The notes below the pieces were generated by a model that made no database searches, was not told the origin of the DNA, and was given only the letters and a program-made list of their open reading frames with translations. The translations under genes and the position numbers were made by a program. From NCBI GenBank assembly GCA_026770575.1, contig MU657165.1, forward strand, positions 569,389-618,117: DNA of 48,729 nt, read 5' to 3'. The DNA is from Pelagophyceae sp. CCMP2097. Lineage: Eukaryota > Sar > Pelagophyceae. Positions 10,771 through 21,110 of this stretch are shown here, in pieces. The stretch's first letter is position 1. Each line of letters opens with the position of its first letter.

Positions 10771-10850
10771 GAACTCCTCAGGGCACACCCGATCTGCACG
10801 TGGCGCTCGCATCCAGCCTCTTGCCGGTATATAAACTAAACCCGCATGCC
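10771..10850 (+). repeat. Dispersed repeat with a TATA-like core, copy A
   Basis: The stretch from GAACTCCTCAGGGC through CGATCTGCACGTGG to CCGGTATATAAACTAA and CATGCC is matched in reverse orientation at 19907-19985 and 21346-21424. It contains a good TATA box (TATATAAA). The 12-bp palindrome ATACAATTGTAT follows at 10991-11002 and lies directly next to copy B at 19893-19904. The rest of 10641-11236 has no gene; it is the 5' region of the histidinol-phosphate aminotransferase. Confidence 0.65.
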
Positions 10851-11236
10851 TTCTTCTTCTATTATGCACTCCACTGAGGCTGCCTCATGAAGTCTGCTCA
10901 ACGACCCAACTCGAAAGGAATCGGCCACTCCCGAGATCCGCCCGATTTCCGTCCTCTGCAATCTTATCGAGGGAGTTAATGTTGGGGCGTATACAATTGT
11001 ATCGAGGGGCGGCCGGGGCGTGGGCAAGCCACCCACGACCCCAGGGAGCGTGCGCCCCTATACATTCGGTCTGGGAATTAATTTGAAGCTGTGCAACGCT
11101 CTCGCCTGCGCTCTCTCTCTGATGAATCCTCCCTGCGCTTGGACGACGGGCTCAGCCTTTCTTTGATGTGAGTCTTCTTTCGCGCTCCGTGCAGTTCCCG
11201 TGGTAAGAGCAAGGTCCTTGATCAATTGAGCGAGCT

Positions 11237-12672
11237 ATGGGGGACGTGAGCCGACGCGAGGTGCTCATCGCGGCGACGGCGGCCGTCGCCGGTTTCGCCG
11301 CGGCGCACCTGCTGCGCCGATCACGGCGCGATGGCCCGGGTACGCGCGCGCCGCCTGCGCCGGCTCGCGTCGCCGGACCCGCGCGGCGCAGGCGACGGCG
11401 AGGCGCTGGACGACGTCTGTGGCCTCGTGCGGCCGAACATCCGCAAGCTTGAGCCGTACCGCTGCGCCCGCGACGACTACGACTCTGGTGAGCGGCGATG
11501 GCGCAGTGCCTTAAGCTGCGCGCCCTCTTCTCGTCGTCGATTCGCAATAACGCCTCGCCGTTAGGCGTGCTGCTGGACGCGAACGAGAACGCCATGGGCG
11601 CCGTCGTGGACTCGGCGACGCCGGACATGCACCGGTACCCGTGCCCGTACCAGATGCCTCTCAAGGAGCGCGTCGCCAAGTTCCGCGGCGTCGAGGTGCG
11701 CACCCGGCGGCGCAGCCCGCCCCGTGGCGCACAGCCCGCGACGGTGGCGTGCGGCCCGCGGCGGTGGTCTATAGTGACGGTGGCGTATAGGCGGAGAACG
11801 TGTTTGTGGGCGTGGGCTCGGACGAGGCCATCGACCTGCTCTTCCGCCTCTTCTGCGAGCCGCGGCTGGACAACGTGGTCATCACGCCGCCGACGTACGG
11901 CATGTACAAGGTCTGCGCGGCGGCGCACGACGTGGCTGTCGTGGCCGCGCCGCTGGTCGCGGAGACGTTCGCCGTCGACGTGGCGGCCGTCGAGGCGGCC
12001 GTGACGCCGCGCACGAAGATCGTCTTCATCTGCTCGCCGGGCAACCCGACGGCCAAGTCCATCCCGCTCAGCGTCGTCGAGCAGCTGCTGAAGAGCCCCA
12101 AGCTATCGCGGTGCATCCTCGTCGTCGACGAGGCATACGTCGACTTCGCCGCGACAAAGTCGGCGGCGCCTTTGGTGAAGAAGTACGAGCGCCTCGTCGT
12201 GCTGCACACGCTGTCCAAGGCCTTTGGCCTCGCCGCGGCGCGCGTGGGGACGGCCATCGGTGACAAGCGCGTGATCCAGTACTTTAATAACGTGAAAGCG
12301 CCTTACTCCATCAACAAGCTCAGCTCGGCCCTCGCCGTCGAGGCCTTTGCGCCAAAGGCGCTGGCCAAGTTGGAGAGCTCGGTGGCAACGCTCATCTCCG
12401 AGCGGACGAAGCTGCGCAAGGCTTTAGAAGCCAAGGCGTACGTCGAAAAAGTCTTCGACAGCGACGCAAACTTCCTCCTCTTCCGCCTGAAGCGGCAGGA
12501 CATTGCCAAGCCTCTGTACAAGGCGCTGGCCGACGCCGGCGTCGTGATCCGCTTCCGCGGAGACCAGCAGCACTGCGCCGGCTGCCTCCGCGCCACCATC
12601 GGCACGCCCGCGGAGAACCTGGCCCTCCTTGCCCTCCTCGAGAAGACCATCTCCAACCCGCCCTTCGCCTAG
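11237..12672 (+). CDS. Histidinol-phosphate aminotransferase
   Basis: Four exons (11237-11339, 11392-11487, 11565-11695, 11791-12672) give 403 residues with every phase consistent. It is a class-I/II PLP enzyme converting imidazole-acetol phosphate and glutamate to histidinol phosphate, in histidine synthesis. Motifs in order: GVLLDANENAMG (substrate arm), VFVGVGSDEAIDLL (cofactor phosphate), ITPPTYGMY, CSPGNPTAKS, VVDEAYVDFA, the Schiff-base lysine in HTLSKAFGLAAARVG (about Lys253), and a C-terminal Arg in CLRATIGT. The N-terminus is hydrophobic followed by Arg-rich residues (LIAATAAVAGFAAAHLLRR), compatible with a signal or organelle presequence. Family assignment is firm; targeting is inference. 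Confidence 0.93.
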
Positions 12673-12918
12673 AACCCGTCCTGGGGACGCGAGGGCGCTC
12701 AAGGTGTAATCTTTGGACATTTTAGCCGCAGAGTCTGACGCTCCGTCGCATGTGCTTGCCAGTGGGCGGACCCCTCAAAGTCTCCGCTGAACTGTATCAC
12801 CGCTGCGTGGTCCACCGGCGCGAGCAGCGTCGCTCGGGTTTTCTGTCTAGCAGATCCTTTTGGCGACCTCGTCCCGATTCGAGACGCGCCGAGCTCAGTT
12901 GAAGGAGTCGGGCGCAGG
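12673..12918. other. Intergenic spacer, nothing recognised
   Basis: This 246-bp gap between the aminotransferase stop and the FKBP start holds no supported gene or strong motif. Confidence 0.4.
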
Positions 12919-13786
12919 ATGAAGCTTGTTTGCGCCCTCCTGTTGGTCCTCCCCGCCACGGCGATCCAGTGCGCCTTGCTGCTTGCTTGCTGAGGATCCT
13001 GGGTGGGGCTGTCCACAAAGGGAATGCTTGTTGAGTCTGTGTTCCTGGACGCGTGCAGTGAACTACGACGCTGACCTTTGGAACCAGGCTGTCGCGTCGC
13101 GTCGCTCTGCGCACCGCGTCGGCGGCGGCGGCGGGGGTGGTGCTGCTGCCGCCAGTCGCGCTAGTCTGGGCGGCGGCTGAGGACCCCGCCATTATCGTCG
13201 ACGACGTCACCGTCGGTGGCGGCGACGGCCCGCCCAAGCCCGACGACTTGGTCTCCATCGACTACACGGTACGGTCTCCTCCTCCCTCTGATCAAGGGCT
13301 TAAAGGGATGGCCGCGGCATCCGAGGCGAGTAGGTGTGGCTCGACGGCTTCGAGAAAACGTTCATCGCCAAGGAAAAGGGCCCGCTCGTCGTCCCGCTCG
13401 GCGGCGACAAGATCGTGAGTGGCTCTTTTTCGAGAGGCCCTTTGACGAACCGCGCGACGGCTCCGGAGCCGTCGTCCCGACTTTGTGCTGTGCGCAGATC
13501 CCAGGGATCCGAGACGCGCTGCTCGGCATGCGCGTCGGCGGTACGTCTGCCGCCGTTGTGGTCGCCGCGTGTGCCGCCGTACTTCATCGAAGACGCCATC
13601 GTCGGCGTCGTAGGCACGCGCCGCGTCGTCATCCCTCCCGAGCTCGGCTTTGGTGCGACGGGCCTGCCCAAGTCGGGCGACAAGGCGGGGTCCATCGTGC
13701 CGCCGAACGCGAGCCTCTACGTCGAGGTGCGCCTCCGCACGATCAAGCTCTCGAAGGGTGTCATGGGGCTCAACCTCATCCCCTAA
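12919..13786 (+). CDS. FKBP-type peptidyl-prolyl isomerase, thylakoid-lumen targeted
   Basis: Five exons (12919-12968, 13088-13268, 13334-13414, 13498-13540, 13614-13786) give 175 residues. Exon 1 codes a signal peptide (MKLVCALLLVLPATAIQ). Exon 2 opens with a twin-arginine signal, LSRRVALRTASAAAAGVVLL ending ALVWAAAED, the layout of a lumenal presequence. The FKBP fold follows: DDLVSIDYT, VWLDGFEKTF, PLVVPLGGDKIIPGIRDALL, GMRVGGTRRVVIPPELGFG, IVPPNASLYVEVRL. It should isomerise X-Pro bonds in the thylakoid lumen. Intron 1 contains a dispersed repeat (see 12978-13020). The signal peptide is separated from the rest by that intron. Assignment firm; compartment inferred. Confidence 0.9.
12978..13020 (+). 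repeat. Dispersed short repeat inside FKBP intron 1
   Basis: The core GCTTGCTTGCTGAGGATCC plus TGGGTGGGGCTG resembles a reverse-strand copy at 40045-40088 and a partial copy at 20707-20743, which share TTGCTTGCTT, ATCC and CTGGGT. It sits wholly within an intron that starts at 12969. Confidence 0.55.
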
Positions 13787-14008
13787 AGCACAAACTCAAG
13801 CATCCCCTAAAGCAACGTCGGATGCCGGCCTCGAGGGGTCCAACGCGAGGGGGCGAGCCAACGAGGTGCCCACGAACCGACACAATAGACGGTGTGGTCC
13901 CTTTCCTACGTTCTTGCGCTCGCTGAAAAAAAGGTGCTACTAAGATCCTGTCGTGATCCGGGATCTGCCAGAACACTCCCGCACTGGCAAGCGCCCGGGA
14001 TCCCGGGT

Positions 14009-14106
14009 CATTCCCGCAGTGTCAAGGGCTCCGCGCAATACACGCGTGCGGCGCTTTCATTCCCGCAGTGTAAAGGGCTCTGCGATCTACACGCGCGGCG
14101 CTTCCA
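14009..14106. repeat. Tandem duplication, two units of about 49 bp
   Basis: Two units each begin ATTCCCGCAGTGT, continue AAGGGCTC and end in TACACGCG and CGGCGCTT. A more diverged third unit (CTCCCGCACTGGCAAG) lies just before. The gene-poor stretch 13787-14152 also contains a short duplicated CATCCCCTAAAGCA-type string just after the FKBP stop and no supported gene. Confidence 0.75.
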
Positions 14107-14389
14107 CCTTCGAGGCCGCCTCAGGGTTGCCCGCTCCGGCTTTCATAGGACCATGCTCTGCCAGCGCCGCCTGGCCCGGACCCACGCCGGCGCCCTGCGT
14201 GCGCGTGCGCCGGCGGAAAGGCTTCTCCACTCGGGCGACTGGGCGGCGCTGCTGGGCACGGTGACGACGCTCAACGGGCGGCATCGAGAACTCGGTTCCG
14301 GGCCGCGTCTGCGAGAACGCGCGGCAAACGCGGACGGCGTCGGCGTGCCTCGATAGCGCAGGGGCACGCCGGTCACCCCGCCGCCCTAG

Positions 14390-16912
14390 GTGTGGCGCAC
14401 GGCGCGGCCCTGCTGGCGTCGGCGGTTTTGCCCAACATTTACTCGCGGCTGTTCGCCGACGAGCTCCCCGCGACCACCCAGCTCGCGCGCGCGCTCTTCT
14501 CGCAGGCGCGGAGCGGCGCTTTGCTCGTCTCGCGCGACCGCGCGCAGCCCGAGGCGTCGCTGGACGCGCCGATGACGGCGCGCCTCTGCTTGGCCCTGCT
14601 CGAGGGCGACCGGGCGTTCTACTCGCCGGGTGCCGGTGGCCAATCTTCCATCGATTCCTTCGTCGCCAACTGGCAGCGCACGTCGGGCTGCGGCGAGCAT
14701 TCCGTGCGCGCGAGTTTGGATTTGGCTCGCGCGGCGCACCACGAGACGGTCGGACGCTTCCTCGTCTCGCAGGGCAACGAGACGTGGGTCCCGCCCCTCG
14801 GCATCGGCATCTGGCTGGCGCGCGCCTGGCTCGACGCGCGCGACAAGGGCGACCTGTTCGAATTTGCCAACACGGTGGGCAATCTTAAGACGGCACCTCA
14901 GAAAGGCCTCGTGCGAAAGGTCGGCTCTCCAGCGGCGCCGCCGGCGGGCGCACGCGGCAAGCGGTTCTGGTGCGGTCTGGCCTTTGACGACCGCGCTCAC
15001 GACGCGCTGCTGCACCAGTGCGTTGGGGAGGCGCACTCGCGGCAGACGACTTGGTCCTTTGAATTCGCTGTAGCGGGCGCCGTGCGCCGGCGCTGGCTCG
15101 GCCTCTCGGCGCGCAGGCACGACGGCCGCCCCGCCGCGCTCCCGGCGCCGGACTCGTACCGGCCCACGACGTCGGCGGCTTTGGAGGCGCGGCCCGACTG
15201 CGTCGAACGAGCGCTGCGAGAAGTCGTGGCCGCGCTGTGCTGGGACGCGAGTAAGGCCACGTTCGACGTCGACGCGCCGGCGATGGCCCACGCGCGCGGC
15301 GACGTGCGGCAGTGGTTCCACGAATACAACGACGACCTCGCAGCAGAGCCGCGCGGCGCCGCGACAACGGCGGCCACGGCGGACAAGGCGGCGGGCCGAG
15401 GCGCGGGGCAGGACTTGGCGGGCGCGGCGTGGTTCGACGTCTGCTCGCGCCTCACGGCCGCCGCCCACTGCCGGCACCACCGCGACGGCGCCTACGAGCT
15501 CAAGGCCTCAAGGGCCAACTTCGTCGCCGCGCTCTGCGAGCTCCTCGGCGCCGCCGACGTATCCGACTTGGAAAGGCCCGCGGCGGCTTGCGCGCCGCGC
15601 GTCGAGTTGGAATCGCTCAACGCGAGCAAGACGCGCCTCCGCGTCGTCGGCGACAGCGGCGTCATCCTCGCCCAGATCCTGCTGCGGCCGGGACTTGTAG
15701 CCGTCGAGCGCAGCATCTGCAGACTCGACGACGACCAGGCAGAGGCGTCTGCGTTCCCGCCCTGGGCGCGCGCTCTGGAACTCCTAGACGCGGACTCGCT
15801 GGGCGACGCGTGGCTGCGGCAGCCGCGTTGTGGGGCGTCGCCTTGGCTGCTTGCGGCACTGACGCCTCCAGCGGCGGTGGAGAACCTGGCGGCGCGGGGC
15901 CACTTTGACGCAGTGCACAAGCTCCTCGTGGTACTCCCGCCGGGCGCCGCCGGATCGCTCGCTCGCGCGCGCCTCGCGGAAGTCGCGCTGCGTACGCATC
16001 CGGCGGCGGACGGCGCCGTGGTGCTCGTGCGCCGCCTCGCTGCTCTAGAGGCGTGTCGCGGTGCGCACGCGTTCCCCGGCGCGGGCGTGTCTGCGGCGCT
16101 GGCGGCGTGGCGGGCGCGCGTGGCCGAGGCCTGCTTCTCCTCCAAGGCCGTTTCGCGGCACGCGACGGCGGCGCTGCACACGCTGCTCGTCGACGAGCTG
16201 GGGTTTCTCGACGAGGCCGCCGCTGTCCACGTCGCCGCAAGGTACGTCCGTCGCCTCGACGCCAAATCCTCGACGACCCCAATCCAACGCGTCGCCTTAA
16301 GGTACGACGCCGTCGACTGGCTGGCGCTGCTGCGCGACCACGGCCGGGACCTGGACGCGCCCGACGCCAAGGGTTCGCGGCCGCTCGCGGCGGCGGCGAG
16401 CCACGGCGCTTTGGAGTCGATGCTCTTCCTCTTCCGTGGCGGTGCGCGGCCCGACGCCGCCGTGAAACCCGACGACGGCGCGCGCGCGCCGCCGAGGCCG
16501 CCGCCCGAAGCGCGGCCGGACCGCCGGCGCGCGGCCGCCGAAGTCCGGTCGCCCCTCGCCTGGGCGAGCAAGAGCGGCCAGGGCAGCGCCGTCGCGCTCC
16601 TCCTCTCCCGCGGCGCCGACCCGAACCGCTGCGACCAAGACGCCGTCGGCCTCGTGCGTTTTGAAAAAGCTTTGGACGACGCCGTACCCGCGCCCGACGC
16701 AGGCGCCGCTGCACCTGGCGAAGAACGTCGACGTCGCAAACCGCCTTCTCGAGGCGGGCGCCGACGTCCGCCTCCGCTCGGGCAGCGGCCACACGCCGCT
16801 CGACGTCCTCCCCGCGCACATCACGAGACACCTACGCGGCGCCCCGTCCGCGGCCGCCGCGCACACGGCCGCCGCCGCATCGCAGCGCCCGCAACCCCGA
16901 CGCCACTTGTGA
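14390..16912 (+). CDS. Ankyrin-repeat protein with a long unrecognised N-terminal region
   Basis: Exons 14390-16241, 16302-16653 and 16703-16912 join in frame (about 800 residues). The C-terminal ~200 residues are ankyrin repeats: RPLAAAASHGALESMLFLFR, SPLAWASKSGQGSAVALLLS with RGADPNRC, then APLHLAKNVDVANRLLEAGA and HTPLDVL after the last intron. The 60-nt intron 16242-16301 is a multiple of three and has no stop, so it reads through if retained; removing it restores VAARYDAVDWLALL. The N-terminal ~600 residues are helical and Ala-rich with no domain that I know. A likely first exon starts at ATG 14153 (MLCQRRLARTHAG...), but its donor phase does not match the 14390 acceptor, so the true start is open. 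Confidence 0.65.
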
Positions 16913-17065
16913 TGCGTAACGCGGGCCCTCGTAGCCGCGCTTCGGGACTCGGAATGGTTATGGGTCTTGCGTCATCTGGTATTGGCGGGGGTTCATGTTC
17001 TCGTATCGGTGGGTTCGTTCGTGGCGCTAGTTGCGCGGTCTTTTCGTAGGGGGTGCTCTGCAGCT

Positions 17066-18289
17066 TTACTGCCAGTCGCAAAAGTGCTCAAGCGTGAGTA
17101 GCAGGTCTGCGCGCGTCATGTCGAGGATGTCATAGTCTGTCAGCCACCTGAAGTCGAGCTGCATGACCGAGGCTCTTCGGCGCAGCGCATCGGGCAGGTG
17201 CTCGTCGGCGCGCCAGACGACCTCGAGCGACGGCGTCTTTTCGAGGTTGCCTTGCACGGCGCTGCCGAGCCAGTTGGCGACGCCGTGCGTCTTAATTTCG
17301 TTGACGTTGAAAGTGAAGACGCCCGGCTCGGGGCACTCCATCTCGTCGCTCTCGTAGACGATGCACCGCGCCGACGGCGATGCGCGCTGCGCGACCATGC
17401 ACGAGACCATGTACTGTGTGGCTGTCTCTTTGACGTCGCCGTAAAACTCTCGAAGTGACAGCGCCTCTGGGACGTCGAAGAACACATTCGCATCGGCGCC
17501 GTCGAGGGCGAAGCCCGCCGAGGTGCCCGCCGTCGTCCAGGGCGCCGCGGGCGACGGCCGCTCCAAGATCTCGAGCAGGAAGACGTAGTCGCCGAGGCAC
17601 GTTTTCGGCTCGGGCGGCCGCGGGTCGCGAGCTTCGTAAAGCGCGAGGACACGCGCGTGGTGCTCGAGAAGCACGCGCGGCTGCTGCAGCGCCGCCGGCA
17701 GGCGCGGCTCGTCGATGAGCGTCGCAAGGATCGGGTGCCTGCGGAGAAGGAGGCGGCGGAGCAGCGCGTCCGCGCATCGCGCGCCGGCGGCGTCGAGCAG
17801 CGCGCTCGCGGCGCGCACGCGCGCAAACGTCGCAAAGTCGCAGTAGGCCATGACCTCGTCGAGCGCGTCGGCAGGCATGCGCGCGACGCCGCGGCGGCGC
17901 GAGGCCGCGCCGCGCGCGCGCCACCGCGCCTCGGCTAGCTGCGCGGCGCTGCGCGGCAGCCGCGCCGCCGTCGGCAGAAACGCCGGCGCGTGCCGCGCCT
18001 CGTCCGGCGGCGCGCCGTCGCGCACCCAGGCTTCGACCCACGACGGCGCGACGATGCGGAGGCCGCGCCGCTGCGCTGCGCCGAGCGTCGCGCCGTCGAG
18101 GCCGCCGAGGCCGTAGACGACGTGCGTCGCGCGGCCCCAGCCCCGCGCCGCGGCCGAGGGGTCCCGGACCGCCGCGGCCGAGGGGCCCCGGACCAGCGTC
18201 CCGTTCATCCGCAGCACGTGCGCCGCGTACCACTCTCGCTCGTAGCCGTCGAAGAGGTCGAGGCAGACCACCGGCGCCATCCCGCCCAC
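17066..18289 (-). CDS. BRCT plus F-box-like protein
   Basis: One open frame of 407 residues without visible introns. Residues ~1-100 look like a BRCT domain: THVVYGLGGLDG, then LRIVAPSWVEAWVRDG with the conserved Trp. From ~135, MPADALDEVMAYCDFATFAR and LLRRLLLRRHPIL resemble an F-box-type helical hairpin. After it, GDYVFLLEIL begins a beta-rich region ending VMQLDFRWLTDYDILDMTRA. The second part parallels the divergent neighbour at 18480, so the two look like paralogues; only this one has the BRCT. BRCT domains bind phosphopeptides, and F-box proteins are SCF ubiquitin ligase adaptors, so it may target phosphoproteins. That function is inference. Confidence 0.65.
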   Translation of the reverse strand: MGGMAPVVCLDLFDGYEREWYAAHVLRMNGTLVRGPSAAAVRDPSAAARGWGRATHVVYGLGGLDGATLGAAQRRGLRIVAPSWVEAWVRDGAPPDEARHAPAFLPTAARLPRSAAQLAEARWRARGAASRRRGVARMPADALDEVMAYCDFATFARVRAASALLDAAGARCADALLRRLLLRRHPILATLIDEPRLPAALQQPRVLLEHHARVLALYEARDPRPPEPKTCLGDYVFLLEILERPSPAAPWTTAGTSAGFALDGADANVFFDVPEALSLREFYGDVKETATQYMVSCMVAQRASPSARCIVYESDEMECPEPGVFTFNVNEIKTHGVANWLGSAVQGNLEKTPSLEVVWRADEHLPDALRRRASVMQLDFRWLTDYDILDMTRADLLLTLEHFCDWQ

Positions 18290-18479
18290 TCCAGTCGCCG
18301 TCCGCGCCGGCGCGCGCGAGACAAAAGCAACGTTAACGGTATTGATTTTTACTAAGAATCCTAACCGCCGAAATCGAAAGTTCTATCGACCGGAGAAACG
18401 AAGTCGTGAAATATCCAGGGATATTTCATTGATTCTGCGTCGGATCTGTTGAGGGGACGTCGGATCTGCGCGTTCGACG

Positions 18480-19630
18480 ATGCTGCTGCCCGTCGCGTTT
18501 GCGGCGTGCCCGGTGGAGGGCGCGGCGGAGGGCCCGGACGCCTCGCAGCTCCGAGTCGCAGAGGGCCTCAAAGTCGACTCGATTGCGGATCAGGAGCCTG
18601 AGCTCGCCGCGCTGCTCGCGAGGATGCGTGAGATCAGCAGCCGCATCGCCGAGCGCGCCCTGAGGCGGCTTTGCCCGTGGGCGCCGGCGGCGACGGACCT
18701 TTTGCGGTGGCTGCGCGACAGGGCCCCGCGCGTCGCCGTCGATGCGGTTCTGGACCGAATCACGGCGTCGTCCGACCTCCGGGCCTGTGGCAGCCTGGCC
18801 GCGACGTGTGTCGCGCTCCGCGACGCCTCAGCGCGGTCCGCCGACTGGCTCGAGCGCCTCGTCCTCCTGCGCTTCCCGCTCCTCGAGGCGCTGCGGCAAC
18901 AAGTCGGCACGCCGCTCGGGTCCGCGCGCGACATGTTCGCGGGCCAGGCCGGCGTCGTGCGTGCGTTCCGGGCCGGCGCGCCGCTACGGTCCGCGGCGCC
19001 CCTCGACGACGTCGTCTTCGCGCTCGACGTCGTCGTTTTCGACGAGGTCAGTGAGACCTCGCAGCGCTCGCTCCACTCGTGCGTTCTTCTCCGCGTCGTA
19101 CTGGATGATCTCGCCCATGTAATGCAAGGCCTTGCAGATGCCGCGGCACCGTCGTCCTTGGCGAGCTCGAGACGACGATCGTGTTCGCGGTCCCGCACGA
19201 AATCTCCGCCAGGGCCGCGCTCGCGAGCGAGCGCGGGAACCTGGAGCTGCGCGTCCTGGCGACGCGGCTCGGCGGCAACGAGGGTGACGACAGCGCCGCG
19301 GCTCCGGCGCCGCCGCCCGGCCGCGCGCGCGCCGTCGAGCACGCCGTGCTCTACGACGGCATGTTCTCCGACTACGACGGCGAAATCCTCGACTTTGAGA
19401 CCGACTCGGTGGCGGTCCCTGGACCGCCCAACGCAGTGGCGGCGTGGATCGCCGTCGGCGTCGGCATCCGATATCAGCCCGACCTGAGGCTCTTCTGGAA
19501 CGCGACGCCGGACGTATCGCGCGTCTACCTCTCGTTTTCCTGGAGCGATGCCATGTCTGACGACGACGAAATTTCGATGACGGCCGAGGACGTCAGCCTC
19601 TACCTCCGAGACTGGGTCACCTTTGCGTGA
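18480..19630 (+). CDS. F-box-like protein, paralogue of the divergent BRCT neighbour
   Basis: Two exons: the first runs from ATG 18480 to about 19045, the second from about 19137 to the stop at 19630. The exact junction is unclear because the obvious donors (GTCAGT, GTGAGA) do not give the right phase with the CTTGCAG acceptor. Residues ~80-150 hold AVDAVLDRITASSDLRACGS and LERLVLLRFPLLEAL, an F-box-like helical block. After it, DDVVFALDVVVFDE and the C-terminal VYLSFSWSDAMSDDDEISMT, ending LYLRDWVTFA, match the order in the 17066-18289 protein (DYVFLLEI...LDFRWLTDYDILDMT). Role probably in substrate recognition, unproven. Confidence 0.6.
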
Positions 19631-19903
19631 CGCCCAGCCATCGCCGTCGCTGCTCAGAACGCGCTGGAAGAAGCCTTTCCGCAGCCATCCGCCGCTCTGA
19701 GACCGCCGCCGTCCATCGTGCTCTGTGTTTTCCGTCAATAACCCACCGAACCCATCGCAACAGCAAACCCGCGCTCGACAGCACGAGACGCTCCCGACGA
19801 CGACGGCCTGGGCACCACTCCCGAGTCAGCTGATCACTGGCAGGTCAGGTCCTGGAACTCTGCTGTAAACATTTGCAAGTTTTGAGGATATAATACAATT
19901 GTA

Positions 19904-20344
19904 TGAGGCATGAGGGTGTTAGTTTATATACCGGAAAGCGTCATTGGATGCAGTGTGCGACCACGTGCAGATCGGCAGGAGCTCGAAGAGAGAGAGAGTG
20001 GTCGAGTGCCACTAAGGGCGCAGACCGGTCTCGTTTTCGTAGAGCTTGTGCTTGATGGGCGGTGTGGTGAACAGGTACATGCAGCGTTTCTCGCCGGCGG
20101 CTCATTTCCAAAGCGAACAGCGGTTTTAACACGCGCCATGGAAGGCGCGGGAAGGCAGGCTAAGCCGATCCAGCATTTGTGTATACAAAAGACTTCTTCA
20201 GCGAAGGCTGAATTCATGAAGCGACGCGACGACGGAGTCAACGGACGCCTCGAACTCGGACTCGGGCGCCCGAGCGCCTCGGCTCCCGATTGGGCGCGAT
20301 GCGTCTGCTCCTCTTGCTCTGGGCGCGGCGCGCCGCGGCACTGC
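19904..20344 (+). repeat. 441-bp direct repeat, copy 1, cut by an assembly gap
   Basis: Copy 1 is almost identical to 21343-21783: I see one difference (TGTGCGACC against TGCGCGACC). It carries the upstream region of TRM11 plus its first codons (ATG at 20299, MRLLLLLWARRAAAL) and ends exactly at the N run. Sequence after the gap is unrelated to TRM11. Confidence 0.93.
19907..19985 (-). repeat. Dispersed TATA-containing repeat, copy B
   Basis: This is the reverse complement of copy A at 10771-10850: TTAGTTTATATACCGG is shared, as are CCACGTGCAGATCGG and the GGCATGAGGG end. The palindrome ATACAATTGTAT lies immediately to its left at 19893-19904. Confidence 0.65.
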
Positions 20345-20354
20345 NNNNNNNNNN
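20345..20354. other. Assembly gap, ten N
   Basis: Exactly ten undetermined bases interrupt copy 1 of the TRM11 5' duplication. A gap of fixed round length usually marks a scaffold join of unknown size. Confidence 0.98.
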
Positions 20355-20935
20355 GTGCCCGCGCCTCCGTCGAGGCGCGGGCCGGTCGCGGGGCCGACGT
20401 GCCCCGTCCCGCGCGCCATGTCACCTGGGTGGCCGAAGGAAGGCGCCCTTGACGCCGCTTCGCGCTCACGTTGAAGCGACAAAAGATATGTTGAAAAAGT
20501 AGCTTGAAAAGTAGGAAGATTCCTACAATCGTAGCTTGAAAAAAGTGAACTTGTCTAATTCCATCATCGAGTCTGAAGGATCTGAGCGCGCTGGGCGCAT
20601 CGGCGCCAGCAGGAGATGCGCATAGCACAGTCGGCTTGGTTCTTGCTCGTTGAAGCGTTTTAGGCGACGTTGTGCAAAGTGCCAGTGCGGGGTCAGCCTG
20701 AAAAGTAGCTTGCTTGCTTATAAAATCCACCCTGGGTAGCTTGAAAAAAGTGAAGCTGTCTATTACAAGAGCGCGCCGGAGGCACACGGAGGACCCGAAG
20801 GATACAGCCAAATCCCATTGCAATGCCCACGTAAATAATTAAAATTATTTAACTAATCGCCGAACCTTCAAATCTTCCTTATCTTTATTTTTTATTTTTT
20901 TATTTCTTATTGAGCTATTTCTTTTTTTCTTTTTT

Positions 20936-21045
20936 TAGCGGCCGACCAGATTCGAACCTGCAACCAAAATCTTCTTCTATGATGATTCCAATGAGGCTCC
21001 TGCTCGACCTCCACTCCCAATTTTAGCAATTGCATCAACCACCAA
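20936..21045 (-). repeat. Possible tRNA-derived SINE-like fragment
   Basis: On the reverse strand a B-box-like GGTTCGAATCT lies in a T-arm-like context ending GGTCGGCCGC, directly followed by an A-rich tail, the complement of the T tract at 20880-20938. The T stem is poor, and no matching 5' acceptor stem or anticodon stem is found, so this is not a functional tRNA. A decayed tRNA-derived short retroelement is one reading. Confidence 0.3.
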
Positions 21046-21110
21046 TCGCTGAATTGGCCAAGATGCTGCTCTTTTCTTCCCAAAGGTGCAACCTCGCGGA
21101 TTTACCCGGG

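Noticed and set aside
15492..16739. 415-codon reverse-strand open frame
   Set aside because: It lies opposite the ankyrin gene, has an Ala/Arg/Ser-only composition and no domain; long antisense frames are expected at this GC content.
20299..20344. A second TRM11 gene
   Set aside because: Only the first ~15 codons are present before the N gap, and the sequence after the gap does not continue the gene.
20936..21045. A complete tRNA gene on the reverse strand
   Set aside because: The T-loop is convincing, but the T stem mispairs, no anticodon stem forms and no 5' acceptor partner exists.
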